Positions 62,617 to 64,000 of a stretch of DNA of 64,000 nt are shown in pieces; position 1 is the first letter of the stretch, and every line of letters starts with the position of its first letter. This DNA is from Salinibacter grassmerensis (GTDB lineage Bacteria; Bacteroidota; Rhodothermia; Rhodothermales; Salinibacteraceae), in assembly GCF_947077765.1 (NCBI RefSeq), contig NZ_CAMTTF010000006.1:100606-164605 (forward strand), written 5' to 3'. The position numbers and the translations under genes were made by a program. A model generated the notes under the pieces. That model saw only the letters and a program-made list of their open reading frames with translations, did not search any database and had not been told where the DNA came from.

Positions 62617-63393
62617 ATGTCCCTGAACGAAGAGCAGTCCTTGACCGAACGGCAGCAGGCCCTCTGCGATGATTCGGACACCGACTTTTCGGATCTCAGT
62701 GCCCTCTTCCTCAACTGCACGCTCAAACCGTCTCCCGAGTCCTCGCACACGCGGTCCCTCATCGACGTGTCTGCCGCCATCATGGAGGAAAACGGCGTGG
62801 ACGTGGAGGTGGTGCGGCCCGTCGACCTCGACCTCGCCCCCGGCGTGTACGGCGACATGACCGAACACGGCGCCGGCGCCGACGACTGGCCCGCCCTCTA
62901 CCAGAAGGTTTTGGGCGCCAACATCCTGGTGCTCGGCTCCCCCATCTGGCTCGGCGAAAAGTCGTCCGTCTGCCAGCGGGTGATCGAGCGGCTCTACGGC
63001 AACTCAGGTGACCTCAACGACGAGGGCCAGTACGCATACTACGGCCGCGCCGGGGGCTGCCTCATTACCGGCAACGAGGACGGCATCAAGCACTGCTCCA
63101 TGGGCATCCTCTACGCCCTCCAGCACCTCGGCTACACCATTCCGCCCCAGGCCGATGCGGGTTGGATCGGAGAGGCCGGCCCCGGTCCCAGCTACGGCGA
63201 CGAGCGGGAGGACGGCTCGCGTGTCGGGACCGATAACGACTTTACGCAGCGCAACACCACGTTTATGACATGGAACCTGATGCACACCGCCCTCCAGCTT
63301 CACGAGGCCGGCGGCGTGCCCGCCCACGGCAACCAGCGGTCCGAATGGGAGGCCGGCTGCCGCTTCGACCATCCGAATCCGGAGCACCGCTAG
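62617..63393 (+). CDS. Flavodoxin-like NAD(P)H-dependent reductase
   Basis: A 258-residue protein with a flavodoxin fold: SALFLNCTLKPSPESSHTRS is the FMN phosphate-binding start, ANILVLGSPIWLGEKSSVCQ the central FMN loop, and GRAGGCLITGNEDGIKHCSM a later loop. The family reduces quinones or other small molecules with NAD(P)H. An acidic N-terminal extension of about 25 residues is present. ATG 62617 is natural, after a run of short cctcaacgctta repeats. Single gene. Confidence 0.87.
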   Translation: MSLNEEQSLTERQQALCDDSDTDFSDLSALFLNCTLKPSPESSHTRSLIDVSAAIMEENGVDVEVVRPVDLDLAPGVYGDMTEHGAGADDWPALYQKVLGANILVLGSPIWLGEKSSVCQRVIERLYGNSGDLNDEGQYAYYGRAGGCLITGNEDGIKHCSMGILYALQHLGYTIPPQADAGWIGEAGPGPSYGDEREDGSRVGTDNDFTQRNTTFMTWNLMHTALQLHEAGGVPAHGNQRSEWEAGCRFDHPNPEHR

Positions 63394-63758
63394 AGACGAG
63401 CGACACCGAAGCTCTTCGACTCGGAAGGCCTGTGTGGGCCAGGGCCGCCTCTTCACGTGTTTTACAGCATCTGTGGTGGCTACGTTGGAGTGAATCGGCT
63501 CCTTTAACCACAAACCTCCTTATGTCTACAGCATACCTCGGACCTGACCTGCACACAAACACCTGCACGCTCGGCTTGTGGAGGAGCGTGGCACCTATCG
63601 GGCACTCTGGGTCAAGTTTGGCAGATTCAGGCCAGTTTCGGGCAGCAAATCCGCCGTTTGGACAGAGGATGATCCAATAACCGATAATGAGACGCTATTT
63701 TTCCCAAACGGGAATTGAACTGGACGCCGTCTCCCATCGAACAAGCTATCTTTTTGTC
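63394..63758. promoter_or_regulatory. Spacer upstream of prfC
   Basis: About 365 bases, no gene. aaccgataatg at 63675 repeats the arm of the core-like site at 61269. The prfC promoter should be in the last 80 bases; no boxes are assigned. Confidence 0.4.
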
Positions 63759-64000
63759 GTGAGCAACACTGAGGCTGCATTGCATACGGAAGAGCCCGCC
63801 GCCCCGACGGACGACGTGGATCCGGTTCTCAAGGAAGAAATCGAAAAGCGGCGGACATTTGCCATCATCAGTCACCCGGACGCGGGCAAGACGACCCTTA
63901 CCGAAAAGCTTCTCTTGAAGGGGGGCGCCATTCACGAGGCCGGCGAGATCAAGGCCCGCAAGGCCGACCGCTTCGCGATGAGCGACTGGATGACGATGGA
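63759..64000 (+). CDS. prfC: Peptide chain release factor 3 (5' part)
   Basis: Starts at GTG 63759; only the first 80 residues fit in the window. After an acidic extension ([20 protein letters not shown]), [20 protein letters not shown] (P-loop HPDAGKTT, residues 39-46) and [15 protein letters not shown] follow, the N-terminal GTPase signature of RF3, which recycles RF1/RF2 from the ribosome after termination. The frame runs off the end. Start inferred because this is the first start codon before the acidic extension; one further upstream is possible. Confidence 0.9.
   Translation, partial: MSNTEAALHTEEPAAPTDDVDPVLKEEIEKRRTFAIISHPDAGKTTLTEKLLLKGGAIHEAGEIKARKADRFAMSDWMTM

Overview
The window looks like chromosomal DNA from a Salinibacter-like member of the Rhodothermota (old Bacteroidetes). 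That is an inference from moderately high G+C, acid-rich proteins, DUF3667, DUF5916 and OsmC family members, GTG/TTG starts and the overall protein style. No rRNA, tRNA or CRISPR array was recognised.

Layout. 1-2.1 kb: C-terminal part of a TPR protein. 2.4-8.5 kb: two decayed toxin-antitoxin loci, recA, a remnant of a cold-shock-domain gene and an intact tyrosine recombinase. 8.8-14.4 kb: two DUF3667 membrane proteins in inverted orientation with matching flanks, enclosing a zinc-ribbon protein, a nuclease-like gene, a membrane protein and broken genes. 14.5-19.4 kb: an excalibur-domain scrap, small genes and a thermonuclease operon. 19.2-26.6 kb: an ankyrin locus and its decayed duplicate, a probable three-gene membrane/lipoprotein operon and long direct repeats. 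28.3-46.9 kb: the most unusual part, resembling a defence or conflict island. It holds a three-gene operon (two sigma-like proteins, then a Lon-like/NACHT/HEAT protein of 1431 residues), a giant ankyrin protein with a zinc ribbon, an amber-interrupted second tyrosine recombinase beside a dif-like site, and a 1308-residue protein with two cold-shock domains, a HARP-like domain and zinc ribbons. 47.3-51.6 kb: integrase and TPR remnants, a 2H phosphoesterase-like gene, an EreA-like esterase and a DinB protein. 51.6-64 kb: more ordinary chromosome with a two-component system, a DUF5916 outer-membrane protein, a propeller lipoprotein, OsmC, a flavodoxin-like reductase and the start of prfC, still mixed with gene scraps (FCD, PIN, IS1182-like).

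How it fits together. The sigma/sigma/Lon-NACHT-HEAT operon is the best candidate for an undescribed system. By analogy with the CalpL/CalpT/CalpS pathway (a Lon-type protease acting on a sigma-factor circuit), a NACHT sensor could control a Lon-like domain and sigma-like partners; this is a hypothesis. The rest of the window shows heavy turnover: paralogous copies in direct and inverted orientation, gene-end remnants, nonsense-mutated modules, recombinase core-like sites and many short (13-18 bp, occasionally about 24 bp) tandem duplications in spacers and gene ends.
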